The position numbers and the translations under genes are program-made. A model generated the notes under the pieces. It made no database searches. It was not told the origin of the DNA and saw only the letters and a list, made by a program, of their open reading frames with translations. 64,000 nucleotides of DNA from Podospora pseudoanserina (lineage: Eukaryota > Ascomycota > Sordariomycetes > Sordariales > Podosporaceae). Below, piece by piece: positions 13,938 through 24,981 of this stretch (position 1 is its first letter; every line of letters begins with the position of its first letter). The stretch is taken from positions 1 through 64,000 of the forward strand of contig NC_085925.1 of the NCBI RefSeq assembly GCF_035222485.1. The letters are read 5' to 3'.

Positions 13938-14007
13938 AACTTCGATAAAAATCGAACTTACGCCTTCGACGTAATAGTCGACGTGCTATATATTATATTA
14001 TAAGGTT
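13938..14007 (-). pseudogene. RIP-degraded tRNA-like sequence inside element 1
   Basis: The reverse complement of this 70-bp stretch aligns base for base, without gaps, with the better preserved tRNA-like sequence at 62929-62998. The differences I see are almost all C-to-T or G-to-A, as RIP would produce. The T-loop word TTCGATT survives. The acceptor stem no longer pairs. It lies between the decayed chromodomain and the 3' LTR, antisense to pol, the same relative position as in element 4. Confidence 0.75.
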
Positions 14008-14356
14008 AAAAGGTATAAAGGGGATTAAATATAAGTAGTATTACGCGCTTTAATTACTTTAGGAAGGGGAAAGTACGTTATTAACGGTATTTTACGCGGA
14101 TAAGAAGGAAGGACCGGCCGTATTAAAATCGGTATTAAAGTTAAGAAATAATTAGTTAGGTAAGACGGGAGGTTAGGAGGAGGGGTCGGTATTAGGAGTA
14201 GTAGTAATAGGAGGATCGAGCGTAAGTATTACCTCGCTAATAATAACGGTACTCCGCTCCGAAAAATATTATTTTTATTAGCGAAGGCGGGATAAATACG
14301 TAATGTTATTTTAGGCCTCGGGTCGACGGAACGTCGATTTAAAAGGAGGGGTATTA

Positions 14357-14776
14357 TATTATAGTTAAGCTAATAGGCAGGACAGACCGTATACGGGGCA
14401 TAAGATATATAGATAATCGTTAGTAGGACTAATTAGGGTAAGGCTACGCGATTATAGGTAATAGATTAGGAAGATATAGTAATCGCGGTAATATAACTAA
14501 TAGGGAGTTATAAAGGATTATAGCAATTATTACGATTATTAAGAATAAGCGGAATAATTACTATAATTAGGGCTTAGCACGAGGTTTATATATATAGAGG
14601 AACTGGCTATATAGATAGATAGTTCCGTAATATGCAATTTAAGCTTGTATTTACGGTATCTAGTATTTATATTAAGATATCTTATTGTGCACTATTTAGC
14701 TGCACCGAACTACGATTATTTAAAAGTGCCTTCGACCAGTATCCCTTTCAGAGGTTCTGGATAGGGGTTCGTCACA
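14357..14776 (+). repeat. 3' LTR of element 1
   Basis: 420 bp, starting TATTATAG (TGTCACAG before RIP) and ending TTCGTCACA, followed by the ACTTT target duplication. Its last ~140 bp are much less RIP-altered than the 5' LTR. Confidence 0.92.
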
Positions 14777-14781
14777 ACTTT

Positions 14782-16011
14782 TAAAAAAATATTTAAAATA
14801 GCGCTTATCTTTACTACCCGTAGCTCGTATAAGGTTATCGATATTAATTAGCTTTATATTAAAAGGCTAATAAATAGCTTTTATATTAATATTAATATAT
14901 ATTTTTCCTATACGATAATACTTAAATTAATAAATATATAGGAAATATAATAAGTAATTTCGGCTTTACCGTCGGCCGATATCGAATATATCCCCGGTAA
15001 GGTAAAGGAAGCTAAAGTACTAGCTTATCCGAATTATATAAATATAGTTTTAATCTAAAGCTATAATTCTATAGTTACCTTTCCCTATATTACTTATACT
15101 AGTAAGCCTAATAGGGGGCCGTTTAAAGATTATCGTACAACAGATAGATATTAGGATAGTACCTATAATAATTATAAATGGAGGGATTATAGAAGTAAAT
15201 ATAGCTTTTATATTATTAATTAAAGCGGTATTAAAGCTATAGAGAAAGGTAAGGGAAGTGAGGAAGCTGCGGAGGGGAGCCAGGAGCTAATAGTTATTAA
15301 TAATTCCGATAATTAAATAAGTTATATAATAATATATATATTTCTTTTATTAACCGTGGAAAATATATTTACTATCCGTACAGTAATATACCCGATACTA
15401 TTTAATATAGGTTATTTAGATAACTATAATAATGTTTCTATCTTTTATTTTAATAGGAAAAATCTTATCGGATCGTATAACTTACTATTATATTACCTAA
15501 CCTTACTTTACTATTTATATATATTACTAATACCCTTATATCTAGCTTTATATCTATTATATAGTATTCTACACTGCTTGTACGATAGTATACCTAATAC
15601 CATTCTATATAGGTCGTTCAGACCATTCTAATAATACCTCTCTCGTTTATTTTAATAGGAAAAATATTATCGGATCGTACAACTTACTATTATATTATCC
15701 TACCTTACTTTACAATACACGCGCATTATTAACATACTTATACTAATCTTTACACCCAACTTAATATCTATTATATACTATTCTACACCGCTCGTACGAC
15801 AATATACTATATACTATTCTATACAGCTCATTTAGGCGATTCCAATAATATTTTTATTATCTATTTTAATAGGAAAAATCTTATCGGATCGTACAATTAA
15901 ATTCTTTAACGGATCCTACCCCCTGTTTCTAAAGTGGGGCATTTTTTTTGGTGCGCTTTTCAACGGATTGTACTACAATCCATCGGAGAATAACTAATAG
16001 GAGGGGCATTA
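14782..16011. other. RIP-degraded region with a coding remnant
   Basis: AT-rich sequence. At about 15075-15315 a plus-strand frame is partly readable and ends with EKGKGSEEAAEGSQELIV and a stop, probably the end of a decayed repeat-encoded protein that I cannot name. From about 15415 a tandem repeat begins (listed separately). Just before 16012 a purine tract (AGGAGGGGCATTA) resembles the polypurine tract of a retroelement, so this may be the 3' internal end of a rearranged LTR element whose 3' LTR follows. Confidence 0.5.
15415..15905. repeat. Tandem repeat, ~205-bp unit, about 2.4 copies
   Basis: The word TTTTAATAGGAAAAAT followed by TTATCGGATCGTA recurs at about 15450, 15653 and 15864, i.e. 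203 and 211 bp apart, with similar intervening sequence. The 91-codon frame that crosses its first unit has low-complexity hydrophobic composition and no family resemblance, so it is not called as a gene. Confidence 0.75.
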
Positions 16012-16389
16012 TATTACGGACCTAATATAAGCGAAGAGCGCGGGGCGCGACCTATCTAATTACTAAAATAAGAAAAGTAAGGAAGTCGGATTATTACTAG
16101 TACTAAAGGTAATAATCACGATTATTATTAGCCTTCGATATACGACGGGTAATAATCGATATTATTATTAATAATAATAATAATAAACCGGTTTATATAT
16201 ACGGAGGAACTAGCTAATATAGATAGATAGTTCCGTAGTATATAATATAAATTATAATCGTTAGTATTTAAACTATTATAATAGAAATAAGCTATTATTA
16301 TATATTATTTAGCTATACCGAACTAGGATTATTTAGAAGTGCCTTTAACCAGTGTCCCTTTCAGAGGTTCTGGATAGGGGTTCGTCACA
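16012..16389 (+). repeat. LTR of the chromovirus superfamily (third U3 type)
   Basis: 378 bp from TATTACGG (TGTCACGG before RIP) to TTCGTCACA. Its 3' half matches the LTRs of elements 1-4; its 5' half (GGACCTAATATAAGCG and onward) matches none of them. A purine tract precedes it, so it is probably a 3' LTR whose internal region was lost or rearranged. The right side abuts an inverted gag fragment directly. Confidence 0.8.
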
Positions 16390-17328
16390 TACTTCCTAAA
16401 TACTTTCTTAAACTTAACTTCGAAAATACAAAATTTTTTGAAATATTCTATATCAATCTTTTTTTAATACTCTGGTTATACTCTATAATTATTATTAAAA
16501 ATAGGCTTGAACTATATAAGAGCTCTATCTTTAAGTTTAGTACTTACGAAAATTACTTTCGACTTTTCGTTAATAAATTAATTTAAATGCTAATAAAATA
16601 AATTTTAAAATAAATTAAAAACCTTTTAATCTTTACTTTTTCTTCTTTATGATGCTTTAATACTAGGAATTCAATAGCCGACTTCAATATAACTAAAATA
16701 ATAACAATCCAATCCCGGATTTACTAAATTTCGTCTTTAAATTCTTTAAAACGCTTAATAACGTATTCTATAGTAGAAAATATAAGTCTAATGATAATAG
16801 AGAGTCCTTCAGTACCTAGGCTAGGCGAGACGCCTTTTATTTAAACGTTTTTAAATCCGGCTATAGTAATAGAAAAACGCCATTAACTTATCTATAATAG
16901 AGTTAAAGTAAATATATAACGTATAAGGAACCTCTATTCAAAATTTTTAAAAGGGATACTAGTTAAATATACTTCTAAATAATCCTAGTTTAGTATAGCT
17001 AAATAGTATTTAACAATAGATTATTATAACCATAATAGTTTAAATACTAACGATTATAACTTATATTACATACTGCAGAACTATCTATCTACACTAGCTA
17101 GTTCCTCCGTATATATAAACCTTAGGACCGTAGACCGTTAGCTTATAGACGGTCTTCGGCCCACTCTTAACTAGCCGATACTAGACTGTGAACCGTGAGC
17201 TCCGCCGCGGTCCCCGGTCCCCACTTTATTAGTTCGTTCCGTCTAACTGGACCATAAGCCTTGCTCGATCGCTCGGTCTAGCCCTAATTGACTCCCGTGG
17301 CCCCACTGTCTCCCAAAACTGTGACTAC
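16390..17328 (-). mobile_element. Truncated inverted chromovirus fragment: LTR plus 5' gag
   Basis: On the minus strand the LTR runs from about 17328 to about 16921. It carries the same U3 type as element 3 (GACAGTGGGGCCAC). It is followed by the internal ATATAACGT junction and the first ~530 bp of a gag related to that of element 1, which stops abruptly at 16390 against the plus-strand LTR. Its mutation spectrum is less extreme than that of element 1. This fragment forms the left border of the gene island. Confidence 0.8.
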
Positions 17329-17774
17329 CGGTACTATTTATTAACTAATATACGTTCGAGCTAAATGTTTTTTGTTGTGTATAATTCGGTTTTAGTAGAC
17401 TATAAAATTTCCGTTTATTCAAAAAATAACCTAAGCTTCTTATAATAGTTATAATTCGCTGTTTTTCCCAAGTACTAAGTGTTAGGCTAAAAATATAAAG
17501 TGCATATCTATTTCAACAAAGTCTTTGGTTTTTTACTCTGCAGACCGCGGTTACATAATGTCTTTGTATAGGTTCTATAGCATATTAAGAACTATATATA
17601 CTTGAAACTACTTTATAGTAGCTGCATATTAACACGCCTAAAGGAATAGCCATTCTAATAACAGTGCATTCAATGTATCTCATACATAATACTTCAGTGA
17701 TATATCCTTATTATTATTATTCTAAACACTAAAAAATGCCTATGTAAAAAGAAGGCGAGAATTAAAAAGAATTA
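17329..17774. other. Left border of the gene island, 3' of the ABC transporter
   Basis: 446 bp of AT-rich but not strongly RIP-like sequence (CpA and TpG are present again). It should contain the 3' UTR of the transporter, which ends at 17775. No further feature was seen. Confidence 0.6.
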
Positions 17775-20700
17775 TCAATCCAGGTTCTGAGCTTCACACA
17801 TTTGCTTATAAATCTCCCCCTTAGCCAAAAGCTTTGCATGTGTCCCTACCTCCACAATCTTTCCTGCGTGGAAGACGCAAATGAGATCCGCGTCTTTGAT
17901 GGTGCTCAGTCGGTGAGCAACAGCCACGGTAATGCGGTCACCCTCCTTTGCTACTTCGGCAAGGGCCTCTTGGACAATCTTCTCGCTTGTGGAATCAAGC
18001 GCACTCGTGGCCTCGTCCAAAAGAAGGATCTTGGGGTTACGAATAAGAGCACGGGCAATAGCAATCCGCTGGCGCTGTCCTCCTGATAGCTGTGTTCCGT
18101 TGGACCCAGCCAAAGTCGCAACACCGTCCGGAAGAGAGCAGACAAAGTCCCAGGCGTTCGCAGCGCGAAGCGCCGCTTCAACCCGAGTCGACAAAACAGC
18201 ATCCTTTTCGGTGGGTATGTCACTTTCGTCGAGCCCCAGAGCAATGTTATCTTGGATTGTTCCCTGGAAGAGAGTTGGCTCTTGCTGGACGAGAGAGACA
18301 ATGGCGCGATAATGTCGAGGGTTGATTGAGGGGAGAGGATCAGATGCAATGCGGACGGTGCCAGTAGAGGCGTCGTAAAACCGTTCCAAAAGACCAATGA
18401 TGGTCGACTTGCCGCAACCAGACGCACCAACAACGGCAATGAACTGTCCTTTCTCGATCTTCAGGTCGACGCCACGCAGCACGGTAGTGTCCGGGCGGAG
18501 CGGATACGAAAAGCGGACATTGTCGAGCTCAATGGGACCTCCAGACGAAGGCTTCCTGTCTTGATTGTCCGGTGTCTCCTGAACTATTGGCTGGAGTGAA
18601 GAGAGCCAAAAGATGTAGTTTGCCGAGTTTTGACCCTTGGTCATGCTTGTTGAGAATGCAAAAAACTGCGAGGCCGCTTGCGCCGACAAAAAGACACCCA
18701 TAAAGGCCACAAAGAAGTCATACATGGAAATTTCGAGGTCCGAGACAAGCTTGCAGCCGTACCAGAAGCCCAAAGCCATGAAGAGATACTCGATACATTG
18801 AGTGAAGGCGAAGCACGTCATGATCAGGGTAAGAGGTTTGACTGATCCAGCGACGGCATGGTCCAGTTCGGCAGTGTACTTTTCGAGAACCTTGTCCTCC
18901 AAAGCCAACGACGACACTGTCCGGATGGCATTGATGCTTTCCGAGGCGATGGCAGAACTCTTGGAATGGCGCTTGGAAACCATCTGATCCAGCTTCACAT
19001 CAAGACGAATCTTGAAGAAGCCAGACAGGGCGAGAGGTGGCATCCCGGCAAGGACAACAACAAGACCCAGCTTCCAAGTGTGTGCGATAGCCAAAATGCT
19101 GCAAGCTCCGAGGTTGAGGACTGAGATCAGAATGAGCCCAACGTTTATGCCCATCAGCTCAAAGACGCCTTGGGGGTCTGACTCGACATGGCTGACCAAG
19201 GACCCAACCGAATTCTCGGGACGGTCGAAAAACTGGATGTCCTGACGCAATAAGTTGTCAAATACTTGTCGGCGGAGCTTCCGGGTCAACGTCTGGGCAA
19301 TCGTGTTGCAAGCCCAACCGAGGACAAAGTAAACCGCGAGACAACCCCCCGCCATGACAATAAACATGCAGGCAAAGAAGTTGCCGCGGTCAACCATGGC
19401 CTGCCCGGTCAAAGTAAAGACGTCCATAACCCGGGCCATGAGAATGGCTTGACCTGGGAAGGCCGCGGCAGCTCCTACACAACCCAAGAAGAGCGCCCCA
19501 TACATCAGGTTGAGCTCAGGGGTGTACTTGACAAGACGGGTTACTACGGCTAAGAGACCAACGTGCTTATGCTTGTGGAAGTCATCGCGATCCCTTTGCT
19601 CGTCCAGCCGCATCCAATCTTGTGTTGGGTATCGGGTCATGGTCTTGGTAAGTTCCATCGGATGACGACTCTCATTGTCCTCGTCGCCTTCATCATGACT
19701 GTCCATGTTCCGAGACCCGTCCGTGTCTGGAAGCTTCTGGCCTCCGACAGCCAGATCTTGAGCGCGCACAAGTTTGGCATAGGTCCCATCCTGGGCAATG
19801 AGCCCTTCGTGAGTGCCTTGCTCAACAATCTTGCCCTTGGACATCACGATGATTTGGTCTGCTTTTTTGATCGTAGCTAGCTTGTGTGCAATGACCAGCG
19901 TGGTGCGGCCCTCGGCGGCCCTGTCGAGCGCCTTCTGAACCGTGCCTTCAGCATGGGGATCTAGAGCCGAAGTGGCTTCATCGAGAAGAAGAACTTTAGG
20001 GTGGGAAACCACGCTCCGGGCAATGGCGACCCTCTGCTTCTGTCCTCCACTCAGCAAACCTCCTCGCTGGCCAATATCCGTATTGTAACCTTGAGGGAGC
20101 TGCAGGATAAAATCATGAGCAAACGCCAATTTTGCTGCCTCTTCCACACGAGCCATCTGCTCCTCGCGAGAACTCTGCTCGTATGGCGTGCCCACCAGCC
20201 CATAGGCGATATTTTCAAAGACAGTTCCTTGGAACAGAACAGGCTCTTGCTGCACCAACCGAATGTTTTTGCGAAGCCAGTGGAGGTTGAGCTGGTCAAT
20301 GGGCCGGCCGTCGAGCTTGATGGAGCCAGAGAATGGATTGTACCACCGTTCCAAGAGACCGACAATGGTGCTCTTGCCCGAACCGCTGGCGCCAACGAGA
20401 GCAGTCACCTTTCCTGCCGGGATTGTGAGAGTAAAGTCGTCCAAGACCTTGATCTTGGGCCTCGAGGGGTAGGCAAATGACACGTGCTCCAACTCCACAA
20501 GGCCCTCCACGCCATCGGGCTGATCCCCGGATTCGTCAAAGGGATCGATCTTGGAAACGGTGTCGATCAACTTGAAGAGCTGTGCGGCAGCTGTTGAAGC
20601 TCTCGAAAAGTCAATGCTGTACGGAGCGAGCATGGTGATAGAGATGGTGGCAATTACGACGGCAAACAAGACGGTAAAGATCTCACCGGCAGCGATGTCG

Positions 20701-21762
20701 CCGCGTGACAGCATGGCAATACCTTGCCAAAAGGCAAGAGCCATCCCCAAAAAGATGATGCTGTACTCGGCCGACATTAAAATGCCGAGCAGCGGCGAAA
20801 TCTTGCGTCCCCAGACCCCCGCTTCATCGAGATAGTTGTTGAACCTCTCAACCAGCCGCTCCCTCATGCCAAAGGCGTGAACAGTCTTGGCACTTGCAAG
20901 CACGCCCTCGGCAAAAGAGTTTGCCTGTGAGTAAATATCCAAGATCTTGGTCTCGTAGCCGGCGTGAACCATTGCGACAATGGACATGACCAAAATTGTT
21001 GCGGGGGCAATGCATAAGCATATAAGCGAAAGCTTCCAGTTGGTAACGAATGCAACGATAAAGGAGGCCACGAATGCAGCCAGCCCCTGGAAGGTGAGTC
21101 CTAGCTTCTCCGAAATGCCGCTCTGGATCAGCTTGCCGTTGGATGACGCTTGTGCTGCGATGGAGCCGGCAGACCCAAGGTCGAAGAAGGCCACATCCTG
21201 GGAAAGCGCAGCGCGGAGATATGCGCGGCGAATGTTGCGGACGGTGCGGTAACCGGCATAAGTGAACAAGGTGTTGTAAGTGTATGACAAGACGAAGCGG
21301 GCGATTCCGAGGTAGACGAAATAAAGACTACAAACGTGTCAGATCAAAGCAAGAGTCATAAAGCCGCAAAACATACGCTAGTTTGGAGACTTCGCCCATG
21401 AAAACGTCCCTGTCCGAAGTACCAGAGACATAGTCGGTGATGACTGTCACAAACTGGCCAAAGATCAGGTTCTGCAAAGCCATGCCCACGCCAGAGCAGA
21501 TTGCCGCAACAGCAGCCACTGCCTGAATGATCTTTTCGACTTTGTCGGCATAGCTGAATATTCTCTGTTCTTAATGTCAGTGTTGGTACAGGAGGCACAG
21601 TTTTCTGCATCGATTTCTTACCCAGTATGCACCATTTGATTCCTCCTTTTCCTCCGTGGTTGGCGGGGCAACTTCCTCGGTGGGCCCAGGAGTCATCAAG
21701 GCTTCAGACACACAGTGTATTGAAGGAGTGCTCGGCTTTTCCGTCTCTGCCATCGTCGCCAT
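17775..21762 (-). CDS. Full-size ABCB (MDR/P-glycoprotein type) ABC transporter
   Basis: An ATP-driven exporter of the plasma membrane, or less likely a vacuole, with TMD-NBD-TMD-NBD order. Three exons: 21762-21622, 21564-21377, 21327-17775; introns of 57 and 49 nt; 1,293 residues, normal for the family. The first transmembrane helix is in exon 2 (about residues 55-90). NBD1 has Walker A GASGSGKST (about 422-430), LSGGQ (about 535-539), Walker B VLLLDEATSALD and an H-loop in VIAHKLAT. NBD2 has GASGCGKST (about 1077-1085), LSGGQRQR and ILLLDEATSALD (about 1209-1220). Both ATP sites keep their key residues, so it should be active. A short acidic N-terminus precedes TM1. It is transcribed away from the Zn2Cys6 regulator across a 694-bp shared promoter. 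It could export the polyketide made nearby or act as a drug pump; the sequence does not decide the substrate. Confidence 0.95.
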
Positions 21763-22456
21763 CTTTGCCGTATGTTTGAGGCAACAAAGCGACGGTTCAG
21801 TGATGTAGTAGACGGCGTCATTCAGTCAACAGGAGAAGACGGCGACCTTTGAAGAAAAGAATAGCAGATAAAGGAAATTGCAGCTGCTTGGCGCCAAGGG
21901 TAATGCAAGATGCCAAGGGTTGCAAAGCAGTGGAGCAGAGGTCAAGACTTGGACGACCAGATGCAGTAGGCATAGACGACAAGCATCTCGAGGGATCGGT
22001 AGGCACTCGGCCACTGGATTGTCCGTTGTCCGCACCGAGCTGACGCAACCTATGCGCGAACAGGTCGTCCCGAGTCAGGACGGCAGGGCAGTCCAAGAAT
22101 GGAAGTCATCCTTGGCACAGCGCATGGCGGTGGATGCGAACTGAGGTCCGTGCCTTTGTCGTGGTCCGCGGTTTCCGCGGGCCAAAAGGGTCGACTGTCC
22201 GCCCATTTCAACATCGGCCGCCCGCATGCCTCATGCTCCGTCTCCGATGCTCACGGCAAAACACCCGACAGCTTCCAATATCGCTTCACCTCTGTCCTTG
22301 TACGCCCATAGGGCCGCCACTCTCATCGCCATGAACCGCGCAATGGCTTCCCCACCCACCGAAGCCACATCGGTCGTCCCCCGAGCTGTTCGTCTCCCTT
22401 CCAACTGACCCCACTTCAGCTTGGCTTTGTTCACATCGATACTGACCTGACCACAA
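21763..22456. promoter_or_regulatory. Divergent promoter between ABC transporter and Zn2Cys6 regulator
   Basis: 694 bp between two divergent start codons. The outstanding element is the palindrome at 22162-22184 (listed separately). Short frames on both strands lack homology and are not called. Confidence 0.6.
22162..22184. promoter_or_regulatory. 23-bp near-perfect palindrome with CGG-N3-CCG core
   Basis: Core CCGCGGTTTCCGCGG, extended by TGGT on the left and GCCA on the right: 10-bp arms with one mismatched pair around a 3-bp centre. Zn2Cys6 regulators commonly bind paired CGG triplets in inverted, everted or direct orientation with fixed spacing, and here CGG and CCG are 3 bp apart. It sits 273 bp upstream of the regulator ATG and 400 bp upstream of the transporter ATG. 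Binding by the neighbouring regulator is inference. Confidence 0.55.
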
Positions 22457-24981
22457 ATGATCCAGTGCAATGCATGTCGAGCTCGCAAGGTAGGCGCCTG
22501 ATGCCAGCCTGTATGTTGCCAATCATTTCCCACGTGGCTAAGTGTTTATTTTGTAGATAGGATGCAATCGCGAATCTCCCTGTGCCCATTGCGTCAGAGC
22601 AAAGATCGAGTGAGTAGTCTCCGTTTATTTGTTCTCAAGTTTATCCTCACCTGACTCTTGTTGCGTAGATGTATCTACAATGAAATACGACCCAGGGAGA
22701 AGAGGGCTCGCATTCTTTTGAGCCACCAGTAGTATGATTGCCTCGATATTCTATAGTCAGGTTCACGTAATACTTACCAGACCCCCTTGCTGTAACCTGT
22801 CTAGTGAGCAAAAGATCGACCACCTTGACAGTCGCCTGGATGAGATCCTAGATCTTCTGCGACAACTCAAAACTCAGCAACCCACAACTGGCTGCCCAAT
22901 CCCCGAGATCCAGCTCCGTGCACCATCGCCAGCCAATGTAACCGCTCCAAGAACGCAACCCGCAGCTTTCTCAATACCAGCCACACCATCGTCAGCCGCA
23001 ACAAGCCCAGACTCATCAACCGCTACCACGCATGTCAGGTCCAGTCATGCTCATGCAAACACCACACCGCCCATGGTTGAGGGCAACTCATCGCTTACCG
23101 CACAGACAGAGTTCGCCAGTGAATTCCTGAAAACTGCCGTCCATGATCGGGACTCGCAACCAGAAATGCGCGAGCGCCTCGATGCCCTTCGTGTCCTCGT
23201 CGAGGCCATGAAGAAACAACCAGCGGCGGATGAGATGCGGTATCCACATGCTGCACCCGTCAAGACGCTATCCTTGAAAGATTGCAAGTTGCCCCCTATT
23301 CAGATTGTTGTTGAGGTTCTCCGGATGACACAGTCCTTTAAGGTTATGTGTCTGGCCTGGGTGTCCGAGCTAATACCTCTCACGGGGTTCCTTGAGGCAT
23401 ATGTGAGAGAGGACAACGATTTGATCACCCTCATCAATGTCAATGTTGGTCTCCACTTCCTATTTTGGGCGTGCGCACAAGTGGACCAAGAAAAGAAAGA
23501 CGAATATCTTGGTTACGCGCAGACCTGTGGTAGTACCATCGAAACAGCTTTGGCACATCTGCCGCTGCATCTTCCCGCCAACGATGACACTATCTCTGCG
23601 CTCCTGTCGGGATCATTTTATGCCGTGGAGATATCCAAGCCCTCCCTAGCCTGGATTCTGACTTCCAAGGCATCAGAACTGTGCCAGACACTGGGCTATC
23701 ACCGAGCCAACGACGGCTATGTCCTGTTCAAGTCTGGAGGGGCTACAAATGATATTGATCGATACAAGCGGCACTTGTTGTTTTGGTCCGTCTACATTGT
23801 CGACAAGAGCCTGTCTCTCCGGCTTGGACGGTCCTCCAGTATCCAAGACTACGACATTTCCCTCCCATATCCTTCCACAGATAATCCCGGCAATTCCGGC
23901 ATCACAGGATTTTTTTTACTATGGGTTCTCCTAGCAAAGTTACAGGGCCAGGTGTACGAGTTGCTTTATTGCCCAGAGGCCGCCATTGCGCCAGAAAGCG
24001 TCAAGAGAGAAAGGGTTAAGACTCTGCTGGGTCGTTTGGAAGAATTCGAGGCCAAGACGGCAGAGGTGATTGTAAGTGTCTTCTCGCCACTGGTCTGATG
24101 GCCTGAATATGAAATCTAATCAGGACGCTACCTACTGCAGCACCAATGGAGTTCGTATTGCCGCGAACATGCCGGCGATGACTTGACTGATTTCTTTCTT
24201 GTGTCCGATCACGTACTGCGGCTTAGTCTCCTCACAATGGTGCATCGCGCCGTTCCCAATCCACCAGGATCACCCACCACTTTCTCCACAGAGTGTATAA
24301 ACGTGGCACGCCAAACGCTAGGACGACACCAAGAGTGTATGGAGTTAATCAAGTCTACAAACTGCGGGTTGTTCAGCACTTATATGCACTGGTACGTAGC
24401 TCGGTCATGTTTCTCCACCTATCACAGCAAATACTGAAAAAGGGCTGATTGGTGCTGACGGCTGAAACAGGACGATCCTAATGGCCCCCTTCGTTCCATT
24501 CATTGTCCTTTTCTGTCAGGTAATCGAAACAAAAGATAAGGATGATCTTGCCAGACTGCAAGCCTTTGCCACGTCGTTACAGTATGAGTCTTCCGTCACT
24601 GAGGCCGTGGAAAGACTCCGTCGTTTATTTCAGGTGCTCGTCAGCGTGGCATCCCATCATGTTCAATCTCCCCCTACCAGCCAGATCGGACAACGTACAG
24701 ATTTAAGACCCGACCTACCGAAAGATACACACCAGGCCAATCAGACAGCGTTCGAAGTTGACGCTTATCTCGGAACATTAGGGTTTTCCCAACAAATTGT
24801 CTCAGATCAGTGGCCCGAGAGCACAACTGGTCAAGGACAAGAGAATGGCCGAGAAGGAGGAGAGTTTCCCGAGGGACATCGAATGGCTAACCCTATGATG
24901 TGGATGGGGAATGAGATGCAGCTGGAGGATTGGTTCTACAATAATGACCAGATAGAAGCGTTGGAATCTCTGTATAATTAA
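22457..24981 (+). CDS. Zn2Cys6 transcription factor with Fungal_trans domain
   Basis: A nuclear DNA-binding regulator, 725 residues from six exons: 22457-22489, 22557-22609, 22669-22731, 22805-24071, 24141-24391, 24471-24981; introns of 67, 59, 73, 69 and 79 nt. The zinc cluster is complete only after splicing: Cys4, 7, 14, 20, 23 and 30, spacing C-X2-C-X6-C-X5-C-X2-C-X6-C. A heptad-like linker (KIDHLDSRLDEILDLLRQL, about residues 52-70) probably dimerises, then a Ser/Pro/Thr-rich stretch, then the Fungal_trans middle homology region including LGYHRAND and RLGRSSSIQDYDISLPYP. An in-frame stop just upstream of the ATG at 22457 fixes the start, unless a further 5' exon exists; the cluster then begins only three residues in. 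It is divergent from the ABC transporter and may control it, itself and possibly the PKS. Confidence 0.9.

Larger units (their letters stand above)
5860..14776 (+). mobile_element. Complete but dead Ty3/gypsy chromovirus (element 1)
   Basis: A full-length LTR retrotransposon. Both LTRs are exactly 420 bp (5860-6279 and 14357-14776) and the element is flanked by a perfect 5-bp duplication, ACTTT (5855-5859 and 14777-14781). A purine-rich tract with AAAAGGAGGGG lies just before the 3' LTR. Internal order is gag with a zinc knuckle, reverse transcriptase, RNase H, integrase and chromodomain, which is the Ty3/gypsy chromovirus order. Stops replace CAA, CAG and TGG codons throughout and the knuckle cysteines have become tyrosines, so it is RIP-killed. 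A Fot1/pogo transposon (9828-11690) interrupts it; without that insertion the element is about 7.05 kb. A tRNA-like sequence lies antisense near its 3' end. Confidence 0.93.

Noticed and set aside
15356-15631. 91-codon hydrophobic frame
   Set aside because: Low-complexity Leu/Tyr/Ile composition from AT-rich tandem repeat DNA; its start uses no convincing context.
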